Shown: positions 1 to 5,765 of the stretch, in pieces
Position numbering within the stretch: the first letter of the stretch is position 1
Layout: the number at the start of each line of letters is the position of its first letter
Assembly: GCA_028717025.1 (NCBI GenBank)
Contig: JAQUOR010000113.1
Span: 1 to 5,779 of the forward strand
Direction of reading: 5' to 3'
Length of the DNA stretch: 5,779 bases
Source: Candidatus Omnitrophota bacterium
GTDB lineage: Bacteria > Omnitrophota > Gorgyraeia > Duberdicusellales > 4484-171
Notes under the pieces: generated by a model
The model's input: only the letters and a program-made list of their open reading frames with translations
What the model was told of the DNA's origin: nothing
Database searches by the model: none
Translations under genes and position numbers: made by a program

Positions 1-70
1 GGAGCTCCTTAAAATGCGGTATCAACGGTACCGGGCGATAGGTGTTTTTACGGAAGTGTCAGAAACATAA
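1..70 (+). CDS. accA: C-terminal end of probable acetyl-CoA carboxylase carboxyltransferase subunit alpha (partial)
   Basis: The frame starting at base 2 is open from the window edge to a TAA at 68-70 and encodes 22 residues, ELLKMRYQRYRAIG followed by VFTEVSET. The pattern ELL-x2-RY-x-[KR]-[YF]-[KR]-x-[IM]-G is what I recall at the C-terminus of AccA (B. subtilis AccA has a very similar RYEKYKAIG segment). AccA is the alpha half of the carboxyltransferase that moves the carboxyl group from biotin to acetyl-CoA, making malonyl-CoA for fatty acid synthesis in the cytoplasm. Only the tail is visible, so no catalytic residue can be checked. No clear terminator follows, although the hairpin at 111-149 lies 40 bases downstream. 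The identification rests on a short segment and remains a likely assignment. Confidence 0.62.
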   Translation, partial: ELLKMRYQRYRAIGVFTEVSET

Positions 71-110
71 TAGTATTTATTTAGTTTTTTGAAGAGAAGT
101 GTTATTGTGC

Positions 111-149
111 ACCGCAAAAACGCAAAGATTTATTTTGCGTCTTCGCGGT
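111..149. repeat. REP-like hairpin in the intergenic region before the PadR gene
   Basis: The arm at 111-126 (ACCGCAAAAACGCAAA) pairs with the arm at 134-149 (TTTGCGTCTTCGCGGT) in 14 of 16 positions, with A-C mismatches at 116/144 and 119/141, around a 7-base loop. The sequence resembles the ACCGCAAAGACGCAAAGA / TTTGCGTCTTTGCGGT palindromes that I have seen scattered between genes in many bacterial genomes, so a dispersed REP-type element is the best reading. The right arm continues as a loose echo (TCTTTGGCG, 149-157). It lies between the probable accA stop and padR and could end or stabilise the upstream transcript, but no U-run follows it, so I do not call it an intrinsic terminator. The rest of 71-218 shows no gene and no convincing promoter. 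Confidence 0.6.
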
Positions 150-218
150 CTTTGGCGCTTACATACTCATTCCAATGTACTAAGCATTTACACGTAATAA
201 CAGGATAAAAAAATCACG

Positions 219-737
219 ATGATGCAGAGACTTATAATCTTAGGGTTGCTCAAAGAACATTGTTCTTCCGGTTATGACATAAAGAAATTCATCGAAAAAA
301 AATTGGGCACCTTTTCTCAACTGGACACGCAATCGATTTATTACCCGTTAAAAAAGATGGAGAAAGAAGGATTGATTAAAAAAAATGAATTAGAAGGTCA
401 GACGCATCTTAAAAAATATATGTATTCATTGACTGCCAAAGGCGAGAAAGAATTCGTTGCTCTGTGTAATCAAGCACTTCTTTCAAGCAAAAGGCCCTTT
501 ATCGATATTGACATCCCGCTTTATTTTTTGCCGTATCTGGTCAAACGCGATGTGCTCGCCCGCCTGCGCCTGCGCAAACGGTTTTTAGAGAAAGCCAAAA
601 CGTGGCTCCTGGTAAAAGTTAACGACACTAAAGAATTTTTACCGTATCAGACCCTGCTCCTTAAGCACCACCTCAATCTCTTGGGCGCCGAAGAAAAATT
701 CATTCAGGAGTTCATGCAGTTTGTAAAGCGCCATTGA
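219..737 (+). CDS. PadR family transcriptional regulator
   Basis: The 172-residue product has the N-terminal PadR winged helix-turn-helix: LGLL at 8-11, SGYDIKK at 17-23, the recognition-helix region SIYYPLKKMEKEGLI at 39-53, and the wing ending in YSLTAKG at 69-75. About 90 residues of charged, helical sequence follow (roughly 85-172), as expected for the C-terminal dimerisation helices of the longer PadR proteins. Family members are usually dimeric cytoplasmic repressors that answer to small molecules such as phenolic acids or drugs; the ligand and targets here cannot be read from the sequence. Two ATG codons are adjacent (219 and 222). No good Shine-Dalgarno precedes either: the nearest AGGA (202-205) is 13 bases from the first ATG. 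The gene is followed after 71 bases by a response-regulator gene. No obvious operator was found upstream. Confidence 0.9.
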   Translation: MMQRLIILGLLKEHCSSGYDIKKFIEKKLGTFSQLDTQSIYYPLKKMEKEGLIKKNELEGQTHLKKYMYSLTAKGEKEFVALCNQALLSSKRPFIDIDIPLYFLPYLVKRDVLARLRLRKRFLEKAKTWLLVKVNDTKEFLPYQTLLLKHHLNLLGAEEKFIQEFMQFVKRH

Positions 738-795
738 AGGGGATCTCTACGGTAAAGGATGAGCCATAGTGAATCGAACGTTGCACGCCTAAGAT

Positions 796-800
796 GGGAG
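796..800 (+). promoter_or_regulatory. Shine-Dalgarno that sets the response-regulator start at 809
   Basis: GGGAG at 796-800 lies 8 bases before ATG 809. The longest open frame begins at ATG 794, but that codon overlaps this site and would add MGDQY in front of the typical MKKILIVEDE start of receiver domains. Confidence 0.65.
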
Positions 801-808
801 ACCAATAT

Positions 809-1177
809 ATGAAAAAAATACTTATCGTAGAAGATGAAAAAGACATTGCAGAACTTCTTGAAGCAGGCTTGAAACGTTCAGGTTTTGAAATCATAACTTC
901 CCCCGACGGTAGAGACGCCATCGAGAAAGTGAAAGAAGGCGGGCCTTCTCTGGTCATTCTTGATATACAGCTGCCGTACGTGAGCGGATTGGAGGTCTTG
1001 CAGTGGATAAAAATCAATCATCCCGCAATACTGGTCATTATGGCTACGGCAAAAAAAGAAGTCGACGACATTAAAAACGGCTACGCATTGAAAGCAGATT
1101 ATTATGTGACGAAACCATACGAAGTGGCTGAAATCTTGAAAGGGATCCACGTATTGTTCTCCTTGAGCGGCGATTGA
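809..1177 (+). CDS. Single-domain response regulator (CheY-like receiver)
   Basis: The 122-residue product (start at ATG 809, chosen for its Shine-Dalgarno and for the standard MKKILIVEDE opening) is one receiver domain and nothing else. The acidic pocket is E8-D9-E10, the phospho-acceptor is D52 in VILDIQLP, the conserved Thr is T80 in VIMATA, and the conserved Lys is K102 in the YYVTKPYE segment, with Y99 at the aromatic switch position. All residues needed for phosphotransfer from a histidine kinase are present. With no output domain it should act by binding a partner or by passing phosphate on in a relay. No histidine kinase is present in the window. It follows the PadR gene by 71 bases and precedes the pilus-ATPase operon promoter, so a link to pilus control is plausible from position only. 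A longer product from ATG 794 (127 residues) is possible. Confidence 0.9.
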   Translation: MKKILIVEDEKDIAELLEAGLKRSGFEIITSPDGRDAIEKVKEGGPSLVILDIQLPYVSGLEVLQWIKINHPAILVIMATAKKEVDDIKNGYALKADYYVTKPYEVAEILKGIHVLFSLSGD

Positions 1178-1223
1178 CCTCTTTTAAGAGCGCCGGCATC
1201 CGCGTAAGGCAAAAGCTCGAGTG

Positions 1224-1252
1224 TTGACATAACCCGTAAAAGATGCTAATCT
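1224..1252 (+). promoter_or_regulatory. Sigma70-type promoter for the GAF/GGDEF-MshEN-ATPase operon
   Basis: A perfect -35 box TTGACA (1224-1229), a 17-base spacer, and a -10 box TAATCT (1247-1252) preceded by an extended -10 TG at 1244-1245. Transcription would start near 1259, giving a leader of about 60 bases before the ATG at 1319. The site lies in the only sizeable gap (1178-1318) before the four co-directional genes. The -10 box matches the consensus at only 3 of 6 positions, offset by the TG extension and the perfect -35. Nothing else was recognised in this gap, and no clear terminator for the response-regulator gene. Confidence 0.65.
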
Positions 1253-1302
1253 TTATTTAGCTTTGCTGAAAACGCAGTAAATCTATCCTCAAAAACTTTC
1301 AG

Positions 1303-1318
1303 TACCAACTATTTAGAA
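1303..1318 (+). promoter_or_regulatory. Leader element without Shine-Dalgarno, copy 1
   Basis: TACCAA (1303-1308) and TTTAGAA (1312-1318) directly precede the ATG at 1319. There is no purine-rich Shine-Dalgarno. Nearly the same words stand immediately before the ATG at 3157. This could be a noncanonical translation-initiation context or coincidence. Confidence 0.25.
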
Positions 1319-2650
1319 ATGAAACAAACTTTTTCTATACAATCGTTGAGTTTAAAAAGAAAAATCTTTGTTGCCATTGCATTAGTTACCTTAATACCTC
1401 TCATTCTTCTTCTTTTTTATCCATACGGACGCCACATTTCTTTACCAATCAAAATAATTGCAACGATTATCATATTTTTAGGATGGGGAATTATTTTTGA
1501 GGTGCTTTCTTCCATCATACGAGTCCATCATCAGACCAGAGAAACGTTAGAGAAGATCGGCGAAGCACCTCCCCGCGTTGCCGACGAAGTCGAAAGCTTA
1601 GAATCAATCATGGGTATTCTTTCCTCGAAAGTGAAAACAGAATTCGAGCAATTAAAAGAGTTCAGTCAGAGGACCGAGGAGCTCAACAAAGAAGTTTCCA
1701 AAAAAGTTTTTATCTTGTCTACCGTCCTGCAGGCTAACGATCTCGTGTCCAAAGAAGCCCCGGCGGAAGAAGTCGTCCAGTTCCTGATGCAAAGACTCAA
1801 AGAAATAACGGCAATGCCTTTTTGCTGCTGCAGCTTAAAACCCAACACTACCGACACGTTAAGCACGGTAGCAATCGTAGGTGCCGATGACTCCGTGCTT
1901 GAGGGTTTGATTGACAAGTACAACAGAGAAATATTCGCCTTACAACGCATTCTGCTTCTGGATAAAGAAAATACGCATCCTATGCTTAAAGCCTGGGTCT
2001 CGGAGTTAGGGGTAAAAAACATCGCAGTCAGCCCCGTTACTTCCAAAGGGCGCGTTTTAGGTTTAATCATGCTGGGCAACAAGGACGATACGTTTACTTT
2101 TTCTGACGATGAGGTAGCCGTTTTGAATTTACTTTCTCAGAACATTGCGATCATCTGGGAACACAAAAAGCTTCTTATACGCGTGGAAGAGCTGGAAATG
2201 TTCGACTATCTTACCGGCCTCTATAACGCGAAGTTTATCGTTAAAAGGCTCGATGAAGAAATTAAACGGGCGATTACCTATCAGCGTCCGTGTGGATTTC
2301 TGCTGATGGAGATTCGTAACTATGGCGAATATCAGCGTCAATTCGGAACCATCGAAGCAGAAAAATTGTTGAAGAAAGTTTCAAAAATATTTAAGGAAAA
2401 CGTCCGACCCGTAGACATTGTCGGTAGAACCGACACCAATAAGCTGGTTGCGATTTTAATAGAAAGGAATAAACGTCAATCGCAGGAAATTGCCAAAAAC
2501 CTGAAAGAGAAACTAATGCCGTTATTCAGCGATAAAATTACCATGTATTTTGCTGTTGCAGAAAACCCCATAGACGGCATTACCGCTTGCGAAATCATTT
2601 CTGCCGCCCAGTCTCTTATTGGTACTCCGGGAGCCGATGAAACATCATAG
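1319..2650 (+). CDS. Membrane protein with GAF domain and degenerate (non-catalytic) GGDEF domain; candidate c-di-GMP receptor
   Basis: The 443-residue product begins with two hydrophobic segments (about 14-34 and 41-64) with a short polar loop between them, so it should be an inner-membrane protein with a cytoplasmic C-terminus. A charged, probably coiled-coil region follows (about 88-130), then a GAF domain (about 130-282, with an unusual CCC run at 169-171), then a GGDEF-like domain (about 293-440) opening with the usual FDYLTGLYN motif at 295-303. The active site is lost: the metal-binding D-x-D region reads E331-I-R333, and the GGDEF loop reads DTNKL (372-376). The inhibitory-site motif RxxD is kept as RPVD (363-366), five residues before that loop, which is its normal spacing. 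By analogy with PelD (membrane helices, GAF, degenerate GGDEF that binds c-di-GMP through RxxD) it may be a receptor rather than a synthase; that is inference. It is the first gene after the promoter at 1224-1252, and its end overlaps the next gene by 14 bases. Confidence 0.85.
   Translation: MKQTFSIQSLSLKRKIFVAIALVTLIPLILLLFYPYGRHISLPIKIIATIIIFLGWGIIFEVLSSIIRVHHQTRETLEKIGEAPPRVADEVESLESIMGILSSKVKTEFEQLKEFSQRTEELNKEVSKKVFILSTVLQANDLVSKEAPAEEVVQFLMQRLKEITAMPFCCCSLKPNTTDTLSTVAIVGADDSVLEGLIDKYNREIFALQRILLLDKENTHPMLKAWVSELGVKNIAVSPVTSKGRVLGLIMLGNKDDTFTFSDDEVAVLNLLSQNIAIIWEHKKLLIRVEELEMFDYLTGLYNAKFIVKRLDEEIKRAITYQRPCGFLLMEIRNYGEYQRQFGTIEAEKLLKKVSKIFKENVRPVDIVGRTDTNKLVAILIERNKRQSQEIAKNLKEKLMPLFSDKITMYFAVAENPIDGITACEIISAAQSLIGTPGADETS
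2629..2633 (+). promoter_or_regulatory. Shine-Dalgarno candidate inside the upstream gene that supports the start at 2637
   Basis: GGGAG at 2629-2633 lies before ATG 2637, though with a short 3-base spacing. The alternative in-frame TTG at 2619 would add six residues (MVLREP) that are not part of the MshEN fold and overlaps the upstream coding sequence more. Confidence 0.4.
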
Positions 2651-3092
2651 AGTCGTAGAGAGGCCTCTAGGCCAGATTTTAATGGAGAGGGGCATTATCA
2701 CCAATGCCCAAGTTCAAGAGGCGTTGGAAGTGCAGAAGAAAGAAGGCGGCCTCATCGGGGATATTATTGTCAAATTAGGGTTTGCCAAAGAAGAAGACAT
2801 CGCACAATGTTTAAGCTTACAGTTCGGCTTTCCCTACCTGCCGCTTGAGAATTATGAAATTTCCCGCGACGCTGCGCAGCTGGTACCTAAGACGGTAGCA
2901 GAATATTATTGTCTCATACCTCTTGATAAAATAGAGAATACCTTGACTATTGCTATGGCTAATCCTTTAAATGTCCAGGCAATAGAAGATTTGGAGGATT
3001 CAACCAAGTGCGATATCCAGTTGTTTATCAGCACTCCTTCCGATATACGCAAAAGTATCGAACGGTTCTATGGTGATGCGGCGAAAAAATAG
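2637..3092 (+). CDS. Stand-alone MshEN domain protein (GspE/PilB N-terminal domain), candidate c-di-GMP-binding adaptor
   Basis: The 151-residue product is a complete MshEN domain (the N-terminal domain of GspE/PilB/MshE ATPases) with no ATPase attached. The tandem c-di-GMP motif known from MshE, RLGxx[LVI][LVI]xxG[LVI][LVI]x4Lx3LxxQ, is nearly intact. Copy 1 spans residues 10-33 (L11-G12, G19, L30, Q33; the leading R is P10). A 5-residue spacer (34-38) follows, then copy 2 at 39-62 (G41, G48, L59, Q62; I40 in place of L). The second half (about 70-145) carries the LVPKTVAEYY and ANPLNVQAIEDLED segments typical of the same family. No membrane segment or signal peptide is seen, so it should be cytoplasmic. 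Translation is probably coupled to the upstream gene through a 14-base overlap. Inference: it may sense c-di-GMP for the ATPase encoded next. I chose ATG 2637 over TTG 2619. Confidence 0.88.
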   Translation: MKHHRVVERPLGQILMERGIITNAQVQEALEVQKKEGGLIGDIIVKLGFAKEEDIAQCLSLQFGFPYLPLENYEISRDAAQLVPKTVAEYYCLIPLDKIENTLTIAMANPLNVQAIEDLEDSTKCDIQLFISTPSDIRKSIERFYGDAAKK

Positions 3093-3107
3093 AGCTTAGG
3101 TTTGCCT

Positions 3108-3136
3108 GCGGCTAAAAGTCGCTCGAACGATCGTTC
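3108..3136. repeat. Small hairpin and 12-base perfect palindrome in the gap before the first ATPase gene
   Basis: GCGGCT (3108-3113) can pair with AGTCGC (3117-3122) around an AAA loop, with one G-U pair. GAACGATCGTTC (3125-3136) is a perfect palindrome. Both sit in the 64-base gap inside an otherwise tightly packed operon. There is no U-run for a terminator. They could be an mRNA processing or stability element or a dimeric-protein site; neither function is shown. Confidence 0.35.
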
Positions 3137-3143
3137 ACAATAC

Positions 3144-3156
3144 ACCAATTTAGAAA
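3144..3156 (+). promoter_or_regulatory. Leader element without Shine-Dalgarno, copy 2
   Basis: ACCAA (3144-3148) followed directly by TTTAGAAA (3149-3156) abuts the ATG at 3157. This echoes the sequence before the ATG at 1319, with three bases fewer between the two words. No Shine-Dalgarno is present. Confidence 0.25.
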
Positions 3157-4899
3157 ATGAGAAAAGAAAAATTTACCGATTATCTTCTTGAAAAAAACAT
3201 TCTAACAAAAGAAGACTTAGAGAAGACACTCACCGCACAAAAAGAAAAAAATGTCTCTCTGCTCGAACTCCTTATTAAACTAGGTTACATGACCGAAATG
3301 AAAGCATTAAGTCTGCTTTCCGGCTATTTAGAGATGCCGCCGTTACGAATAAGCGATTTGAAAATCACAAAAGAAGTTTTAAGCCTGGTACCACAAGCTG
3401 TTGCGCAGAATTTTCAGGTATTACCCATCGGTAAAATCGGCACTACTTTGACCGTTGCCATGGGTGATCCGCTTAACGTTGTCGTCATCGATGATTTAAA
3501 AAAAATCACAGGATGTGAAATAAACCCGGTCATTGCACTTCTTTCGGAAATAAAAGAGGCAACCTACTCGCGTTATGCGCAAGGGACCTCTGAGTCTTTG
3601 GAAGAAATCATAAAAGACAAGACCGCCGAAAGCTTGGAGATGATAAAGGAAGAAACAATCGTAGAAGTCTCTCAAGAGCAGATATTACGCTCTGCCGATG
3701 AAGCCCCGATTATTAAGTATACCGATTATTTGCTGAAGCGTGCGGTCGCAGAACTGGCATCGGATATCCTCATCGAGCCGCTTGAGAAAGCAAGCCGTGT
3801 GCGTTTCAGGCTCGATGGGATCTTAAAAGAAATCGAAACCTTTCCCAAGAAAAGCCATCCCTATCTGGTTTCACGCATAAAAGTTATGTGTAATTTAAAT
3901 ATTACGGAATTCAGGCTCCCCCAAGAGGGCAGATTCCGCATGAGTATTTCCAACCGGGATATTGATTTTCGAGTATCGATACTTCCCACAAGCCTGGGGG
4001 AGAAAGCTGCCTTGCGCGTTTTGGATAAAAGCTCAACGGTTTTGAATTTAGACCCCCTGGGGTTTGAGAGCGACGTATTGACTAAATTGAAAGAAGATTC
4101 CTTAAAGCCCCACGGTTTAATTTTGACCTGCGGTCCTACCGGCAGCGGGAAAACGACAACATTATATTCCATTATTAACTACGTGTACGCGCCGCAGAAA
4201 AATATCGTGACCGTCGAAGATCCTATCGAGTATCAATTGCGCGGGATAAACCAGGTCTCAATCAATCCCGCAATCGAGCTTACCTTCGCGCGGGTATTGC
4301 GTTCCATATTGCGGCAGGATCCCAATATTATCATGATTGGAGAAATCAGGGACGCTGATACCGCCGATATTGCCATTAAGTCGGCGCTTACCGGGCATCT
4401 GGTGCTGTCGACCTTACACACTACGACCAGTGCTGGTTCTGTCACGCGTCTTTTAAACATGGGCATAGAGCCGTTTTTGCTCTCATCAACGCTCCTGGGG
4501 GTCGTCACGCAACGACTTGTACGGAAGCTGTGTCCTAAATGCAAGGAGCAAATGTCTCTGGCGGAAAACGTGAGAGTAAAGTACTCAATCGATCCCAAGG
4601 CAACGCTCTATAAAACAAAAGGTTGCAGCTATTGCTTAAACACCGGTTACAAAGGGAGAACGGTCTTATGCGAATATTTACGGGTTTCCTCAGCTTTGAA
4701 AGTTTTGATTGATTCTTCTGCCTCAGAACCGGAAATCAAAAAGCAAGCACGCCTGGAAGGGATGCATACGTTACGCGAAGACGGTTTCATGAAAGTTTAC
4801 AAAGGAATAACAACCATTGAGGAAGTTTTAAGAGTGTCGGCTCCGGATGAGGTATTGCTCCCGGAGGAAAAGAACCAAAAAGCAGATAACAAAAAATGA
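3157..4899 (+). CDS. PilB/GspE-type assembly ATPase (type IV pilus or type II secretion), complete
   Basis: The 580-residue product has the full GspE/PilB layout. An MshEN domain (1-137) comes first, then a charged linker with an imperfect repeat (ESLEEIIKD at 146-154, ESLEMIKEE at 158-166), the N2 domain (about 185-292) and the RecA-like ATPase core. Walker A is GPTGSGKT (326-333), the Asp box VEDPIE (353-358), Walker B IIMIGEIRD (391-399) with catalytic E396, and the His box TGHLVLSTLHT (412-422). Zinc cysteines are C459, C462, C490 and C493. Such hexameric cytoplasmic ATPases drive pilin or pseudopilin polymerisation at the inner membrane; pilus, secretion and MSH-type systems cannot be separated here. 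Oddities: the N2 signature SDIHIEP reads SDILIEP, with L205 for His, and the MshEN c-di-GMP motif is degraded (T7, N14, L36 and Y57 replace the expected G, G, G and Q). The start has no Shine-Dalgarno. The gene overlaps the next by ATGA. Confidence 0.95.
   Translation: MRKEKFTDYLLEKNILTKEDLEKTLTAQKEKNVSLLELLIKLGYMTEMKALSLLSGYLEMPPLRISDLKITKEVLSLVPQAVAQNFQVLPIGKIGTTLTVAMGDPLNVVVIDDLKKITGCEINPVIALLSEIKEATYSRYAQGTSESLEEIIKDKTAESLEMIKEETIVEVSQEQILRSADEAPIIKYTDYLLKRAVAELASDILIEPLEKASRVRFRLDGILKEIETFPKKSHPYLVSRIKVMCNLNITEFRLPQEGRFRMSISNRDIDFRVSILPTSLGEKAALRVLDKSSTVLNLDPLGFESDVLTKLKEDSLKPHGLILTCGPTGSGKTTTLYSIINYVYAPQKNIVTVEDPIEYQLRGINQVSINPAIELTFARVLRSILRQDPNIIMIGEIRDADTADIAIKSALTGHLVLSTLHTTTSAGSVTRLLNMGIEPFLLSSTLLGVVTQRLVRKLCPKCKEQMSLAENVRVKYSIDPKATLYKTKGCSYCLNTGYKGRTVLCEYLRVSSALKVLIDSSASEPEIKKQARLEGMHTLREDGFMKVYKGITTIEEVLRVSAPDEVLLPEEKNQKADNKK
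4896..4899 (+). other. ATGA start-stop overlap between the two ATPase genes
   Basis: The ATG of the second ATPase gene (4896-4898) overlaps the TGA of the first (4897-4899). The nearest GGAGG (4863-4867) is about 28 bases upstream, too far to act as its Shine-Dalgarno, so termination-reinitiation coupling is the likely mode of translation. Confidence 0.7.
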
Positions 4900-5765
4900 C
4901 GGTTAAAGAAAAAATAATAAACCATATACAAAAAAACAAGCCCCTAGAGCCAGGTTTGTTAAAGAGCGTATTGGAAACCAAGGATTACGACGGTTTCAGA
5001 CACGCTCTTCTTGCGAATAACCTCATCACGGAAGAAGAGCTGCTTTTTATTTTTTCCAAAGAATTTAAAATACCCTTTTTAGACCTTAAGAAATACAAAA
5101 TATCGGCAAAAAATCAAGAGTTGCTTCCTAAGGAGATTGCAATCAAATATAAAGTGATGCCTATTTACCGGATAGGCAACGTCTTGACTCTGGCAACGTC
5201 GAATCCCTTAAATATCGTAACCTACGATGACATAAAAATTATCATCGGCGCAGAAAAAATCGATTTAGTGCTCTCCCGGGAAGACGATATCGTAAAAGCC
5301 CTGGATCTTTTGTATAAAGCTACTACTGACGATTTTGACAGGTTTCTCGAAGAAGAGAATGATTCGCAAGTCCCCATGTTGGCCGCAGCAGACGCGAATG
5401 TGTCTCTGGAGAGTTTGATCACCGAAAGTAAACACCCTCCTATAGTGCGCGCAATCGATTTGATTGTGTATAATGCCCTAAAGAAACGCGCATCGGATAT
5501 CCACGTAGAGCCGCAACAGGAGCGCCTCCTGGTTAAATACCGGGTAGACGGCGCTCTTCAGGAAGAATTCAGTTTCCCCAAAAAGAACCAACAAGCGGTT
5601 ATCGCGCGCTTAAAAATTATTTCTTCGCTTAACATTACCGAATCGCGCCTTCCTCAGGACGGCAGGTTTAAAGTAAAATTCGAAGGCAGAGAAATCGATT
5701 TCCGCGTTTCGAGACTCCCTACGCATTTCGGAGTAAAGTTCGTTATGCGCGTACTCGATAAATAG
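4896..5765 (+). CDS. Second PilB/GspE-type protein, N-terminal half only (ends at TAG before the ATPase core)
   Basis: The 289-residue product matches the first half of the GspE/PilB family: a diverged MshEN domain (about 1-140, with LLPKEIAIKYKVMPIYRIG at 76-94 and NPLNIVTYDD at 103-112), an acidic linker (about 143-180), and the N2 domain with canonical SDIHVEP (200-206), RVDG (216-219), RLPQDGR (251-257) and a final MRVLDK. The family normally runs to about 550-580 residues, so Walker A, Walker B and the zinc motif are all missing. After TAG 5763-5765 the same frame reads S-L-E-L to the window end, matching the expected junction (the neighbour has RVLDKSS). Without the stop it would read on towards the ATPase core. 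It may be a nonsense-mutated pseudogene, a split gene, recoded, or a sequence error. Its N2 motifs are more canonical than those of the complete neighbour, which argues against long neutral decay. Translation is coupled by ATGA to the upstream gene. Confidence 0.85.
   Translation: MTVKEKIINHIQKNKPLEPGLLKSVLETKDYDGFRHALLANNLITEEELLFIFSKEFKIPFLDLKKYKISAKNQELLPKEIAIKYKVMPIYRIGNVLTLATSNPLNIVTYDDIKIIIGAEKIDLVLSREDDIVKALDLLYKATTDDFDRFLEEENDSQVPMLAAADANVSLESLITESKHPPIVRAIDLIVYNALKKRASDIHVEPQQERLLVKYRVDGALQEEFSFPKKNQQAVIARLKIISSLNITESRLPQDGRFKVKFEGREIDFRVSRLPTHFGVKFVMRVLDK

Noticed and set aside
152..181. Possible promoter for the PadR gene (TTGGCG ... TGTACT)
   Set aside because: Matches to the -35 and -10 consensus are weak (3/6 and 4/6), and part of it overlaps the edge of the repeat-like region.
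794..808. Upstream ATG 794 as the start of the response regulator
   Set aside because: It would overlap the GGGAG that fits ATG 809 and add residues outside the receiver fold.
712..1017. Minus-strand open frame of about 100 codons over the PadR-gene end and the response-regulator gene
   Set aside because: It lies antisense to a clearly conserved receiver domain, has no recognisable domain and reads as low-complexity shadow sequence.
1179..1196. Possible terminator after the response-regulator gene (CTCTT-TT-AAGAG followed by GCGCCGGC)
   Set aside because: The stem is only five pairs with a two-base loop, and no U-run follows.
1666..2082. Minus-strand open frame of 138 codons
   Set aside because: It is antisense to the GAF domain region, with a Ser/Leu/Thr-rich product of no recognisable family; treated as a shadow.
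3093..3191. Readthrough of the TAG at 3090-3092 (32 sense codons follow in frame)
   Set aside because: The stretch is short, has no family similarity, overlaps the start of the next gene and an open run of this length is not unlikely by chance. The MshEN domain is already complete at the TAG.
4233..4598. Minus-strand open frame of 121 codons
   Set aside because: It is antisense to the Asp box, Walker B and His box region of the ATPase; the strong conservation on the + strand explains the open frame.
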